Below are positions 43,027-52,840 of a stretch of 64,000 nucleotides of DNA, piece after piece. Every line of letters begins with the position of its first letter. Position 1 is the stretch's first letter. The translations under genes and the position numbers were made by a program. Origin of the DNA: Gemmatimonadaceae bacterium (GTDB lineage: Bacteria > Gemmatimonadota > Gemmatimonadetes > Gemmatimonadales > Gemmatimonadaceae). The notes below the pieces were generated by a model that searched no databases, was not told the DNA's origin, and worked only from the letters and a program-made list of their open reading frames with translations. The stretch covers positions 186,001-250,000 of the forward strand of contig DATNEW010000027.1 of NCBI GenBank assembly GCA_035606695.1, given 5' to 3'.

Positions 43027-44438
43027 CAATGCTGGGCCCGGTCGTGCCGCCGAACGCTTCCACGAATCCATACGTGACGCCGTACGCGCCTTCGTATGGC
43101 GCGGAGTTCGTGGCGCGACCGTCGGCGCGACGCAAGCGCGAGCCGTGGGGCGCCGCCGAATGGTTCATGCTCAGCCAGACCGCCATTCCGGCGCTGCTGT
43201 TTCTTCCGGGCGCACAACCGGCACGGCTGCTCATTCGCGTCGCGGCGTTCGCCACGAGCCTGCTGTTGTTGTTGCCGTGGCGAGGGTCACGCAACACGCT
43301 GAAGCGTCATCCCAGCCGGATATGGCTCGCGCCGACGATGCTGTATCTGACATTGATGATCTTCCACCCGACGACGAATTCGCTGCTCGCCGGGGTCGCG
43401 CAAGTGGCGCTGTACGTGTCGGTGTTCGCACCGGCTTATTGGATGCCCAAGTTCGTGCGCTCGGCGTCGCAGCTCGACCGGCTCATCACCATTCTCTGGG
43501 TGTGCAGCACGGTCAATGCGGCGGTCGGTGTGATGCAGGTGTACGACCCCGATCGCTGGATGCCGCGCGAATTTTCCGCGATGGCGGTGTCGAGCATGTA
43601 TCAGCTCGACGCGGCGCGGTACGACGGACCGAACGGCCGCCGCATCACGCGTCCGCCCGGCTTGTTCGATACGCCGGGCGCCGTCGCCGGCCCGGCGATG
43701 TTCGCCGCGTTGATCGGTCTCGTCATGTTCGCACGCCGCGGCGCGATGTGGCGCAAGCTGCTCGGGCTCGTATCGTCGGGCATCGGCCTCACCGCGATTT
43801 ACCTCGCGCAAGTTCGTACGAGTTTTCTCATCGTCCTCGGCATGCTGCTGGTCTACGCGCTGATCAGTGCGGCATTCGATCAACGTCGCGTGCGTACCTT
43901 GTCGCTTCTCGTCGGCACCGGGGTCGTGCTCGCGGGGTCGCTCGCCGCGTCGTTGCTGCTCGGTGGCCAGGCGACGATCGACCGCCTCAACACGCTCGTC
44001 GCCGGTGATCCCGTGAGCGTGTACTACAACGCGGGACGCGGTTCGCAGCTGGACTATGCGGTTCAGACGCTCGCGCCGAAATATCCGTTCGGCGCGGGGC
44101 TCGGACGCTGGGGGATGATGCGCGCGTACTTCGGCAACGCGTCGAATCCCAATTCGCCGCAGATCTGGGCGGAGCTGCAGCTCCCGGCGTGGATTCTCGA
44201 CGGCGGACTGGTGCTCGTCGCGTTGTACGTGCTGGCGCTCATTGCCACGCTCTCGCAGCAATTTCGCGTTGCTCGGCGATCGACGGATCCGCTGCTCGGC
44301 GAATCCGCTCGAACGATCCTCGCGCTCTCCGCCGGGACGCTGGCGCTCATCTTCGGCTTCACGCCGTTCACCACGCAGATCGGCATTCAGTTTTGGGTGC
44401 TCGCGGGTGCCTTGCACGGCGCGGTCGAGCGGCAATGA
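43023..44438 (+). CDS. O-antigen ligase/polymerase-type membrane protein (Wzy/WaaL family)
   Basis: 471 residues, ATGA overlap with the preceding gene. After a ~50-residue cytoplasmic start come about ten membrane helices, for example AWFMLSQTAIPALLFLPG and LLIRVAAFATSLLLLLPW, and later LIFGFTPFTTQIGIQFWVLAGAL. The large outer loop between the late helices contains DYAVQTLAPKYPFGAGLGRWGMM, the G-x-G-rich region typical of the Wzy_C family. It is the only such protein in the locus, so it is the best candidate for the polymerase that joins repeat units in the periplasm. A ligase role cannot be excluded. Confidence 0.82.
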   Translation: MTMLGPVVPPNASTNPYVTPYAPSYGAEFVARPSARRKREPWGAAEWFMLSQTAIPALLFLPGAQPARLLIRVAAFATSLLLLLPWRGSRNTLKRHPSRIWLAPTMLYLTLMIFHPTTNSLLAGVAQVALYVSVFAPAYWMPKFVRSASQLDRLITILWVCSTVNAAVGVMQVYDPDRWMPREFSAMAVSSMYQLDAARYDGPNGRRITRPPGLFDTPGAVAGPAMFAALIGLVMFARRGAMWRKLLGLVSSGIGLTAIYLAQVRTSFLIVLGMLLVYALISAAFDQRRVRTLSLLVGTGVVLAGSLAASLLLGGQATIDRLNTLVAGDPVSVYYNAGRGSQLDYAVQTLAPKYPFGAGLGRWGMMRAYFGNASNPNSPQIWAELQLPAWILDGGLVLVALYVLALIATLSQQFRVARRSTDPLLGESARTILALSAGTLALIFGFTPFTTQIGIQFWVLAGALHGAVERQ

Positions 44439-45625
44439 ACGTCGTGTTGGATGGTCGTTCGCTCGCGTCGCCCGCGATGCGCGGGTGGGATCGATATACG
44501 GTCGGTCTCGTGCGCGCGCTCGTCGCGCGCGGCATCGCGGTCACGCTCGCGCACCGCGAGCGCAGTCCGCTGTGCCTGCCGCACGTCGAGGGCATCGATT
44601 GCCGAACGGTCGCGCTTGCCGATCGGGGCGGACTGTCGTGGGAGCAAGTGTCTCTGCCGCGATATCTCGCTCAGGCAAAAGCCGACGTCTATCACGCTCC
44701 CGCCGAGCATGGTGTGCCGCTCGTGTCGCCGTGTCCGGTGACGTTGACGGTGCACAGCGTCACGACCGCGAGCTACCGCTCGCTGATCGCGTCGGGTGTT
44801 CTCGCCGGCCGAATCTCCGACTATCTGGACGTACCGAACGCCGGCGCCGTTCGCTCGATGAAGGACGTGTATTATCGGTTTCAGCTTCGCCGCCCCGAGC
44901 ACATCTTCACGCCATCGCGCTTCTGTCGCGACGAAGTCATCGAACACCTTGGCGCCGCGCCGGAGCGCGTAACGGCAACGCCGCTCGCGGTCGGCTCCGA
45001 GTTCACCGCGCCAATGACGGATGGTGCGACACGCGCCGCGACGCTGGCGCGACACGGCGTCGTTGCGCCGTATCTGCTCTACGTAGGCGGTTTCGAGCGG
45101 CACAAGAATGTCGCGGGCCTGCTCGACGTCTTCGCGGAAGTGAAACGCGTTCGCGCGGATCTGTCGCTCGTCATCGTCGGGTCGGGCGCTGTACCAGATG
45201 ACCTTCGCGCATGTGCATCGCGGCGGGGCCTGCGAGTCGATCGCGACGTCCGCTTCCTCTCGAACGTGACGGCCGATCTCGTTGCACTGTACGACGCCGC
45301 CGAGCTCTTCGTCTCGCTTTCCTGGCGCGAAAGCTTCGGCTTGCCGGCACTCGAAGCCATGAGCCGCGGCGTATCCGTCATCGTCAGCGGCCTCGGCGCG
45401 GCGCGTGAAGTCGTCGGCGACGTTGGGACGCTCGTGAATCCAAGCCGGCCTGATGAAATCGTTCGCGCGATTGTCGGCGCACTCGCGATGTCGCCCTCGG
45501 CGCGCGAGCAGCAGCGGTCGCGCGCCGTTCGGCGTTCGCGCGAATTCAGCTGGTCGGCGACCGCGGATCGAACGATTGCCGTCTACGAGGCGCTGGTGCG
45601 CCGCGAGCTCGTGGCCGCGTCGTGA
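44435..45625 (+). CDS. Glycosyltransferase family 4 (mannosyltransferase-like)
   Basis: 396 residues, ATGA overlap. Start MNVVLDGRSLASPAMRGWDRYTVGL matches the GT4 group with VDGRxL...GIGRY-type openings, often mannosyl- or rhamnosyltransferases. The donor half has YLLYVGGFERHKNVAGLLDVF and E-x7-E in SWRESFGLPALEAMSRGVSVI, followed by VGTLVNPSRPDEI. Probably cytoplasmic and membrane-associated, adding one sugar of the repeat unit. Confidence 0.88.
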   Translation: MNVVLDGRSLASPAMRGWDRYTVGLVRALVARGIAVTLAHRERSPLCLPHVEGIDCRTVALADRGGLSWEQVSLPRYLAQAKADVYHAPAEHGVPLVSPCPVTLTVHSVTTASYRSLIASGVLAGRISDYLDVPNAGAVRSMKDVYYRFQLRRPEHIFTPSRFCRDEVIEHLGAAPERVTATPLAVGSEFTAPMTDGATRAATLARHGVVAPYLLYVGGFERHKNVAGLLDVFAEVKRVRADLSLVIVGSGAVPDDLRACASRRGLRVDRDVRFLSNVTADLVALYDAAELFVSLSWRESFGLPALEAMSRGVSVIVSGLGAAREVVGDVGTLVNPSRPDEIVRAIVGALAMSPSAREQQRSRAVRRSREFSWSATADRTIAVYEALVRRELVAAS

Positions 45626-46785
45626 GCGACGATATCACCACGACGTACGTGCTCGTCAGCGGCGACTTCACGACGTGGGGCGGCATGGACCGCGCGAATT
45701 ATGCGCTGGCGTGGTATCTCGCGGACGGGCTCGGGGTGTCGGTGCATCTCGTCGCGCACGGGGTTGCCGAACCGTTGGCATCGCACCGCAACGTCACGTG
45801 GCATCGCGTCGACAAACCATTCGGCCGCTACGGCCTCGCGTCGCCCGTGCTCGCGTCACGCGGCCGGCGTGTTGCGCGGGAGCTGAGCCGCGTCGGGGCG
45901 CGCGTCGTCGTCAACGGCGGCAACTGCGTCTGGTCCGACGTGAACTGGATTCACGCGGTGCATGCCGCGTGGGCCAATCGCGACACGCATGCGCCCCGGT
46001 TGTTCCGTTTGCGCAACGGTCTGCAAAAGCACGTTGCTCGGCGTGCCGAGGGGCGTGCGCTTCGCACGGCCGCCACGATCATCACGAATTCGCGGCGCGC
46101 GCGATCGCAGGTGATCGAGCATGTCGGCGTTCCGCCCGAATGCGTGACTGCCGTCTACTACGGTATCGATCCGACGATCTTTCGGCCCGCGTCTCGTGCC
46201 GAGCGCGATGCGGCGCGCTCCCGTCTCGGTTGGACGCTCGACCGACCCGTCGTGTTGTTCATCGGCGCGCTCGGACACGATCGCAACAAGGGCGTCGACG
46301 TGCTGGTGGATACCTGGCGTCGTCTGTGCGCCGACGAGCGATGGGACGTCGACCTCGTGCTCGCCGGCGGCGGCGCGGAAGTCGACACGTGGCGCGCGAC
46401 GGTGGCCGCCGAGGGGCTCGAACGTCGCATCGACTTCTTCGGTTTCACGAAACAGATCCCTGATTTGCTCGCCGCGGCGGACGCGCTCGTGAGTCCAACA
46501 CACTACGATGCATACGGCCTGGGCGTACACGAGGCACTGTGTTGCGGACTACCGGCGTTCGTGACGCGATCGGCCGGCGTTGCGGAACGGTATCCGGAAT
46601 CGCTTTCGGGATTGCTGCTCGACGATCCGCCGCAAGCCGCCGATCTCGCCGCGCGCATGCGCTCCTGGCGCGAGCGCATGCCGGAATTCCGAGTCGCCGT
46701 GGCACCGTTCGGTGAAAAGCTGCGCACGCGCACCTGGGACGATATGGCTCGAGACATCAAACAAAAGCTCGACGACACACGTTGA
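45622..46785 (+). CDS. Glycosyltransferase family 4
   Basis: 387 residues from GTG 45622 (GTGA overlap). Start TYVLVSGDFTTWGGMDRANYALAWYL has the GGMDRAN-type acceptor loop. The second half reads VVLFIGALGHDRNKGVDVLVDTW, then SPTHYDAYGLGVHEALCCGLPAFVT; the first acidic residue of E-x7-E is Asp-Ala-Tyr here. HAVHAAWANRD suggests an acceptor-site His pair. Donor and linkage unknown. Confidence 0.87.
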   Translation: MSDDITTTYVLVSGDFTTWGGMDRANYALAWYLADGLGVSVHLVAHGVAEPLASHRNVTWHRVDKPFGRYGLASPVLASRGRRVARELSRVGARVVVNGGNCVWSDVNWIHAVHAAWANRDTHAPRLFRLRNGLQKHVARRAEGRALRTAATIITNSRRARSQVIEHVGVPPECVTAVYYGIDPTIFRPASRAERDAARSRLGWTLDRPVVLFIGALGHDRNKGVDVLVDTWRRLCADERWDVDLVLAGGGAEVDTWRATVAAEGLERRIDFFGFTKQIPDLLAAADALVSPTHYDAYGLGVHEALCCGLPAFVTRSAGVAERYPESLSGLLLDDPPQAADLAARMRSWRERMPEFRVAVAPFGEKLRTRTWDDMARDIKQKLDDTR

Positions 46786-47987
46786 TGTCATCCACGCACG
46801 ACGTCGTTCTCGTGATGATCGAGCCGCCGTTGCCGTTCGGCAACGCCGCGGCGCGCTGGTATTACGTGCTGCTCAAGCAGCTCGTCACGCGCGGACATCG
46901 CGTGCGTGCGTTCGCGACAACCCGCACGCGTGCGCAGGCCGACGAAGCCCTCGCGCTGTTTTCAGAGCCCGAGTATGACCTGCGCTGTTACCCGCAGCAG
47001 GAGCGGCGAACGTATGCGGCCGCCAAGTGGGCCAGCGTGCGCGAGCCCTTCTCGTACGTGTTCAGCGAGCGGATGCGCGCCGATCTCGGCGGCGAGCTGG
47101 CGCGCGGATACGGCGTGTTGCACTTGGAGCAGCTGTGGAGCGGATGGTTGGCGCCACGCGACACGACACGGACTGTGGTCAACGTTCACTTCCTTTATAC
47201 GGTCGACTTGGCACCGCAGGCGGGCGACCCACCGCGGCCGTTCTCGGAACGTACGCGTTTCCGGCACACGCAGTGGGCGGAGCAGCGGCTGCTGCGCCGG
47301 TTTTCAACGATCACGACGCTGACGCCACGCCTTTCGCAATGCACGGAGCGCATCAATCCGCGCGCGCGCGTGCAGACGATCCCGCTGGCGCTGGATCACA
47401 CACTGTATGACGCATCGCCGGTTCGCACCGGCTCGCGCGCGCCAGTCGTGGGACTTATCGGCTCGTTCGACTGGCCGCCGAGCCGCCGCGCCGCGCGCCG
47501 GCTGATTGAGTCGCTGTGGCCGCAGATCAAAGCGCGAGTGCCGGACGCGCGATTGGTCGTCGTCGGCCGCTCCGCTGCGCGCGCACTCGCGGAGTTTCGT
47601 GCCGTCACGGGTCTCGAGATTCACGAGGACGTGCCCGACGCGCGACCGTACTTCGTGGATCTCGACGTGCTGTTGTACGCGCCGACCGAAGGAAGCGGCA
47701 TGAAGGTGAAAGTGCTCGAGGCGATGGCGCACGGAGTTCCCGTCGTCACGACGACGGCCGGTGCCGAGGGCCTCGATGTCATCGACGGCGTGCATGCGGA
47801 CGTGTCCGACGTCGATGCGGTGCTCATCGACCGCTGCGTCGCCTTGTTGCGCGATCCGTCGCTTCGAGCTCGCCGCGCCGAACACGCGCGAACGCTCGTA
47901 CGCACGCAATGTGATCCCGAACGCTGTGTTGCGCTCGTCGAGTCCGTGCATGCGCGCATTGCGGCACCGGTCGAGCAAACGACATGA
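46785..47987 (+). CDS. Glycosyltransferase family 4
   Basis: 400 residues. ATG 46785 shares one base with the previous stop (TGATG); a TTG three bases earlier is possible but unneeded. Opening DVVLVMIEPPLPFGNAAARWYYVLLKQL is followed by GLIGSFDWPPSRRAARRLIESLWP in the donor domain and E-x7-E in YAPTEGSGMKVKVLEAMAHGVPVVTT. The SGMKVKVLEAMA wording is typical of the PEP-CTERM/exosortase-type (TIGR03087-like) GT4 enzymes. Adds a sugar to the growing chain. Confidence 0.88.
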   Translation: MSSTHDVVLVMIEPPLPFGNAAARWYYVLLKQLVTRGHRVRAFATTRTRAQADEALALFSEPEYDLRCYPQQERRTYAAAKWASVREPFSYVFSERMRADLGGELARGYGVLHLEQLWSGWLAPRDTTRTVVNVHFLYTVDLAPQAGDPPRPFSERTRFRHTQWAEQRLLRRFSTITTLTPRLSQCTERINPRARVQTIPLALDHTLYDASPVRTGSRAPVVGLIGSFDWPPSRRAARRLIESLWPQIKARVPDARLVVVGRSAARALAEFRAVTGLEIHEDVPDARPYFVDLDVLLYAPTEGSGMKVKVLEAMAHGVPVVTTTAGAEGLDVIDGVHADVSDVDAVLIDRCVALLRDPSLRARRAEHARTLVRTQCDPERCVALVESVHARIAAPVEQTT

Positions 47988-49114
47988 CGGCCACGGCCCC
48001 TCCGGCAATTTCACCGCTACCGGCCGCGCCGCGTTCCGTCGCGCCGAGTGCGCCGGAAAAGAGTGGCCGGTACTTGCCGACGCTCGACGGATGGCGCGCG
48101 CTCGCGATAGCCGGCGTCATGATCGCGCACGGCACGGCCGCCGTCTTCGGACCAACCGGCAGCCATCCGTGGGCCGCGGCCTTCCGCGCGACGCGATACG
48201 GCGCACTCGGCGTCGATGTGTTCTTCGGCATCAGCGGATTCCTCATCTGCACGCGCTTGTTGGAAGAGAGAGCGCGGTTCGGCCGCGTCTCGCTCGCGGG
48301 ATTTTACATCCGTCGCGCGTTTCGGATTCTGCCGCCGTACGTGGCGTACCTCGCGATCGCGGCGGGGCTGGGACTGGTGGGTGTGTTGCCTGTGGCGACT
48401 CGCGAGATCGCCGCGTGCGTGCTCTTCGTGCGCAACTACTATCTGAGCGCCCAGAGCGGCGGATGGTACACCGCGCACTTCTGGTCCCTCGCCGTCGAGG
48501 AGCACTTCTACCTGCTGTGGCCTGCGCTGCTGGTCTTCGCGCGTCGTCGCGCGCTGCTCGTCGCGGCCATGCTCGCGATTGCCGTCGGTCTTTGGCGAGT
48601 GGCCGCGTTTCGCGTTGCGCCAATACCCGGCGTTTCATTTTACGAACGCACCGACATTCGGCTCGACGCGCTCATGTGGGGGTGCTGGACCGCGATCCTC
48701 GTGTCCGAGCATCGTGCGTCGCTCACGCGGTGGCTCAGGCCCCGGGTGTGCGCGCTGCTTGCGCTTGCGTTCGTCGTGTGCGTGCGCTGGTCGCCGCCGC
48801 TCGCCATGACGTGGCAGGCGCTCATCGTGCCACTCGTGCTGCTCGGCACCGTGCTCCATCCGAGGACGTTCGTCGGTCGGATGCTCGACACCGCGGCCAT
48901 GCGATGGATCGGCGTGCTGTCATACAGTCTCTACCTGTGGCAGCAGCTTTTTCTGACGCCGCTCGATACGCGCGCGCCGGCCCTCGGAATGCTTCAGCGT
49001 TGGCCCGTGAACATCGTCGCCGTGTTCGCCGCGGCATCGTTGAGCTACTACCTCGTCGAGCGTCCGTCGATGGCGGTTGGCCGCCGACTCGCTGCGCGGC
49101 AAGCGAATCGATGA
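47984..49114 (+). CDS. Membrane acyltransferase family 3 (OafA/NodX-type)
   Basis: 376 residues with about ten membrane helices. Family marks: LPTLDGWRALAIAGVMIAHG (the conserved His), GVDVFFGISGFLICTRLLEE, FYIRRAFRILPPY and FWSLAVEEHFYLLWPALL (SLxVEExFY). The protein moves an acyl group, usually acetyl, from the cytoplasmic side onto a sugar at the periplasmic side. It would O-acetylate the exported glycan. It overlaps both neighbours by four bases. No periplasmic SGNH domain follows, so it is the short form. Confidence 0.9.
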   Translation: MTATAPPAISPLPAAPRSVAPSAPEKSGRYLPTLDGWRALAIAGVMIAHGTAAVFGPTGSHPWAAAFRATRYGALGVDVFFGISGFLICTRLLEERARFGRVSLAGFYIRRAFRILPPYVAYLAIAAGLGLVGVLPVATREIAACVLFVRNYYLSAQSGGWYTAHFWSLAVEEHFYLLWPALLVFARRRALLVAAMLAIAVGLWRVAAFRVAPIPGVSFYERTDIRLDALMWGCWTAILVSEHRASLTRWLRPRVCALLALAFVVCVRWSPPLAMTWQALIVPLVLLGTVLHPRTFVGRMLDTAAMRWIGVLSYSLYLWQQLFLTPLDTRAPALGMLQRWPVNIVAVFAAASLSYYLVERPSMAVGRRLAARQANR

Positions 49115-50643
49115 CCCGTTCTCGATTCGCCGGCTGGAACTTCGCGAGCGCGCTGCTCTTCGCCATCGTCACGATGGTGGTTGGCGTGTTCGCGACACCG
49201 TGGCTGCTGCAATGGCTCGGTGAAGATCGCTTCGGCGCGTACAAGGCGGTCATCGACTGGTTCGGCTACCTCGCGCTGTTGGACTTCGGCATCCTCGGCG
49301 CCATGCAGCCGTTGTTCGCCGAAGCGCTTGGCAAATCCGATACGTCGGCGATGGGCCTGCTCGTGGCGACCGGCTCGCGGTTGTATGCGCGAGTCGTCGG
49401 CGTAATGATCGTGGTGGGGTTGATCATCACTTCGATGATCACACATCTCATTCCCGTGCCCGCGCCACTCACGGGAGAGCTGCGCATAGCGTCGTTGATC
49501 GTCGTCGCGGGTCTGCTGCTCCTGCCGCTGTCCGCGCCGTTTCGCATCGTGCTCGAGAGCGATCAACGCGGATATCGCGTCAACAACCTGCTCGTCGTGC
49601 AGTCGCTCGCGACGACGGCGCTTTCGCTGGGCTTCGCGTACTACGGCGGGGGCATCGCCGGCCAGGCGCTCGCGGTACTGATCGCATCGCTGCCGTATCA
49701 TTTGCGATTGCTGACGTACGGACGACGGCGATTCCCGCGCGAGATGCGCGATGCGGCCGCGGCGACGCCGGCTGATGCGGCCACGGCGCGCGCACGACTC
49801 CTGTCGCTCAACCGTCCAACGTTCGTGCTCAACTTGTGCGGCCGCGTCGGCTTGTTGAGCGACAACATCGTCATTGCCGCGCTGCTCGGTCCAGCCGCGG
49901 TAGTCCCGTTCTTCGCTACGCAGCGCATTGCCGTGATGGTGCAGGGACAACTCCAATCGCTTGGCAACGCGACGTGGGCGGGCCTCGCGCAGTTGCACGC
50001 GGCGGGCGAACGCGAATTGTTCAATCGCCGGCTGGTCGATTTGACCGGCCTCGTCGCCGCGCTCGGCGTGGCGACGTTGATTCCCGTCATCGCCTTCAAC
50101 GAAGCATTCGTCACACGCTGGCTCGGCGCGCAGCGGTTCGGCGGTCAAGCGCTGACATTGGTCGCCGTGCTGAACGCATTCCTGCTGTCGATCTCGTCGC
50201 TGTGGGGTTGGGCGTTGAATGGAACCGGCCGCGTCGAACAGATCGTTCGCCCATTCGGCATCCAGACCGTCGTGAATCTCGTCATGTCGATCGCGTTGAC
50301 CAAAGCACTGGGTCTCATCGGACCGATGCTCGGCACGACGCTCGGGTATCTGTCCGTCTCCATTTGGTATTTCCCGGTGCTGATGCACCGCGCGTTCGGC
50401 GTTTCCGGTGGAGAGCTGCGACGCGCCATCGCCAAGCCGGTGTTGCTGGGTACACCGTTCGGCATCGCGACGTGGATGCTCGCGCGCACGTACGCGCCGA
50501 CGGGATGGTTGATGCTGCTCGCCGAGATGATGCTTGCGACGGCGTGCTATTTGTGTGCGTGGTGGCTCGTGCTGCTGCCAAAGAGTGAGCGGCACCTGTA
50601 CACGAAGCGCGTCGCGGGCGTATTGCGTTATCAATCCGCATGA
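49111..50643 (+). CDS. Wzx-type polysaccharide flippase (MOP superfamily)
   Basis: 510 residues from ATG 49111 (ATGA overlap); a frame to the left as far as 47761 is antisense-like noise. Predicted 12-14 membrane helices, starting FAGWNFASALLFAIVTMVVGVFATP and with an inside loop ERFGAYKAVIDW-type motif (DRFGAYKAVIDWFGYLALLDFG). It moves undecaprenyl-linked repeat units to the periplasm, where the Wzy-type protein polymerises them. With the Wza, Wzc and Wzy candidates it completes a Wzx/Wzy pathway. Confidence 0.88.
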   Translation: MTRSRFAGWNFASALLFAIVTMVVGVFATPWLLQWLGEDRFGAYKAVIDWFGYLALLDFGILGAMQPLFAEALGKSDTSAMGLLVATGSRLYARVVGVMIVVGLIITSMITHLIPVPAPLTGELRIASLIVVAGLLLLPLSAPFRIVLESDQRGYRVNNLLVVQSLATTALSLGFAYYGGGIAGQALAVLIASLPYHLRLLTYGRRRFPREMRDAAAATPADAATARARLLSLNRPTFVLNLCGRVGLLSDNIVIAALLGPAAVVPFFATQRIAVMVQGQLQSLGNATWAGLAQLHAAGERELFNRRLVDLTGLVAALGVATLIPVIAFNEAFVTRWLGAQRFGGQALTLVAVLNAFLLSISSLWGWALNGTGRVEQIVRPFGIQTVVNLVMSIALTKALGLIGPMLGTTLGYLSVSIWYFPVLMHRAFGVSGGELRRAIAKPVLLGTPFGIATWMLARTYAPTGWLMLLAEMMLATACYLCAWWLVLLPKSERHLYTKRVAGVLRYQSA

Positions 50644-51608
50644 TGCTCGCCGAGACCTTGCTGATTCGATCGGCGCCGATGTGGGTCCGCGTGACCTCGT
50701 CCCTCGTTCGGCGATTGCCGGCGGCACGCTATCGCGCGATTCGCGCGATGTCGGGATTCGACACCGAGCCGTTCATCGGCGCACTGCCGCGCAGCGCCGG
50801 CGGTCTTCGCTTCGTGTGCGATCTTCGCGACGTCATCGCGCGCGACGTGTGCTTCACGGGCATGTACGAGCCGCAGGAAACGTCGCTCGTCAACGCCATC
50901 CTTCGTCCTGGCGACACCTTCGTCGACGTCGGCGCGAACTGGGGATATTTCACGCTGCTCGGAGCGCATGCGGTCGGCTCGGGCGGGCGCGTGATCAGTC
51001 TCGAGCCGGATCCGCGTCTGTTCGCGATGTTACGCGCGCACGTCGATCTCAACGACCTGGACCAGGTGACGTGTCTGCCGACCGCGGCCGCCGCGGAGTC
51101 AGGTGAGCTCACGCTTTCTGGTTTCGCGGAGGACGACGGCAACTTCGGATTGTCGCGCGTCATGGCCTCGCGCGCCGACGCCGCCGCGGCGTTTGTCGTC
51201 AACGCGGATACGCTCGACTCCACGCTCGCCGCCGCGGGCGTCGATCAGATCACGTTGCTGAAGATGGACATCGAAGGGTTCGAGGCGAAGGCGCTGCGCG
51301 GGCTCGATGGGATGCTCGGCGAGCAACGTGTCGAGCACCTGATCGTCGAGTTGCACCCGGCATACCTCCGCGAGCACGGTGATGACTCGCAGGCGCTCGT
51401 TCGGCGCGTACTCGACTTCGGCTACACCGCGTGGGCCATCGATCATTCACCGGCTGCGACGCGGCGTGCCGCGTACAGTCGCGGCGACCAGACGATGCTG
51501 CTGCGAGCGATGCACGCCGCCGACGCGCTCGACCGATGGCCGCACGTGTTGTTCGCGCGGCCTCGCTCACGCGTGCACGCGACCATCGAGGCCGGGGCGC
51601 AAATATGA
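50640..51608 (+). CDS. FkbM-family methyltransferase
   Basis: 322 residues. SAM motif I is VDVGANWGYFTLLGAHAV; the acidic strand-2 end is ISLEPDPRLFAML; the FkbM hallmark IDGFE-type motif appears as LLKMDIEGFEAKALRGL, followed by HLIVELHP. FkbM proteins O-methylate sugars or polyketides. First of three FkbM genes in the locus, so the final glycan probably carries several methyl groups. ATGA overlap with the flippase gene. Confidence 0.87.
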   Translation: MMLAETLLIRSAPMWVRVTSSLVRRLPAARYRAIRAMSGFDTEPFIGALPRSAGGLRFVCDLRDVIARDVCFTGMYEPQETSLVNAILRPGDTFVDVGANWGYFTLLGAHAVGSGGRVISLEPDPRLFAMLRAHVDLNDLDQVTCLPTAAAAESGELTLSGFAEDDGNFGLSRVMASRADAAAAFVVNADTLDSTLAAAGVDQITLLKMDIEGFEAKALRGLDGMLGEQRVEHLIVELHPAYLREHGDDSQALVRRVLDFGYTAWAIDHSPAATRRAAYSRGDQTMLLRAMHAADALDRWPHVLFARPRSRVHATIEAGAQI

Positions 51609-52840
51609 GTACGCTCATGACGCCGGCCGCCGGTCCCATGGCAACCAGTAGCCAAGCGATATCGCGGCGGTGGGTGATCATCACCGGGGAGTATCCGCCG
51701 CAACCGGGTGGAGTCGCCGACTACTCGCGCCTGATTGCACGCGGACTTGTGGCCGCCGGCGACAGCGTGACGGTCTTCGCGCCACCGGCGCCAGGCGCGG
51801 ACCCGAGCGACAAAGACGTCGAGGTGCGGCGACTCCCCGATCGATTCGGCCTCCGATCGCTGCGCGCAATCGATGCGTATCTCGACACGCACGGCGGTTC
51901 ACCCCAGTTGCTCGTGCAGTACGTCCCCCACGCCTTCGGTCGCCGAGCGATGAACGTGTCGTTCTGTCTGTGGCTGTGGCGTCGGCGTGCACGCCGACCG
52001 TTCGTCGTGTTTCATGAAGTGGCATTTCCGATACAGTCGGGTGCACGATTGCGCCATCAGGCGCTCGGACTCGTCACGCACGCGATGGCGGCGATCGTCG
52101 AACGCGCATCGGCGCATTCGTTCATCCCGACCGCGGCGTGGAAGACCGTCTTGCGCCGCGTCGCCGGCCGCAAGGCCGACGCGTGTGCGTGGATGCCCGT
52201 GCCAAGCAACATTGATTGCGACGTGTCGAATGACGAACGCCACGCCGCGCGTTCTCGGCTGGGAGCGCCACCGCTGCGCTTGATCGGCCACTTCGGCACC
52301 TTCGGTCAGTATCACAATCGGTTGATGCGGCGTCTCGTGCCTGAACTTCTGGCCGGCGATTCGGACCGCGTCATGCTGCTCGTCGGCCGCGGCAGCGACG
52401 CATTCCGGGATCGTCTCGTCGCGTCAGACCCGAACCTCGCGCCCCGCGTGATCGCGCGCGGCGCCGTGAGCGCCACCGACGCGGCGCGCGTCCTCAGCGC
52501 GTGCGACCTGTTGGTGCAACCATATGAAGACGGCATCAGCGGACGCCGCGCGTCGGCGCTTGCCGGTCTCGCGTTGGGACGCCCCGTCGTCAGCACGGTG
52601 GGCCGTCTCTCGGAGGCGATGTGGCAAACGAGCGATGCAGTCTCGCTCGTGCCTGCCGAAGACGTCGAGGCGACGTCGCGCGCGCTGGCATCACGTGTCG
52701 ATGCACTCTTGAACGCGCCCGAGACGGCAGCTGCGCTCGCCGATCGCGGCGCGACGCTGTATCGAGCACGATTCGACGTTTCGCACACGATTCGTGCATT
52801 GCGCGCCGCGGCGGCTCAGCGCGCGGGATCGGCGCCGTGA
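51605..52840 (+). CDS. Glycosyltransferase family 4 (divergent)
   Basis: 411 residues, ATGA overlap. Start VIITGEYPPQPGGVADYSRLIARGL is a clear GT4 opening. The donor half is unusual: LIGHFGTFGQYHNRLMRRLVPELL replaces the usual VGRL..KG block, and YEDGISGRRASALAGLALGRPVVST takes the place of the E-x7-E motif. The catalytic geometry may differ from its neighbours, or it may use a different donor class. Confidence 0.82.
   Translation: MSTLMTPAAGPMATSSQAISRRWVIITGEYPPQPGGVADYSRLIARGLVAAGDSVTVFAPPAPGADPSDKDVEVRRLPDRFGLRSLRAIDAYLDTHGGSPQLLVQYVPHAFGRRAMNVSFCLWLWRRRARRPFVVFHEVAFPIQSGARLRHQALGLVTHAMAAIVERASAHSFIPTAAWKTVLRRVAGRKADACAWMPVPSNIDCDVSNDERHAARSRLGAPPLRLIGHFGTFGQYHNRLMRRLVPELLAGDSDRVMLLVGRGSDAFRDRLVASDPNLAPRVIARGAVSATDAARVLSACDLLVQPYEDGISGRRASALAGLALGRPVVSTVGRLSEAMWQTSDAVSLVPAEDVEATSRALASRVDALLNAPETAAALADRGATLYRARFDVSHTIRALRAAAAQRAGSAP

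Noticed and set aside
47761-49110. Long N-terminal extension of the flippase frame
   Set aside because: This part lies in another frame of the acyltransferase gene and has an Arg/Ala-rich composition; the flippase starts at the ATG overlap at 49111.
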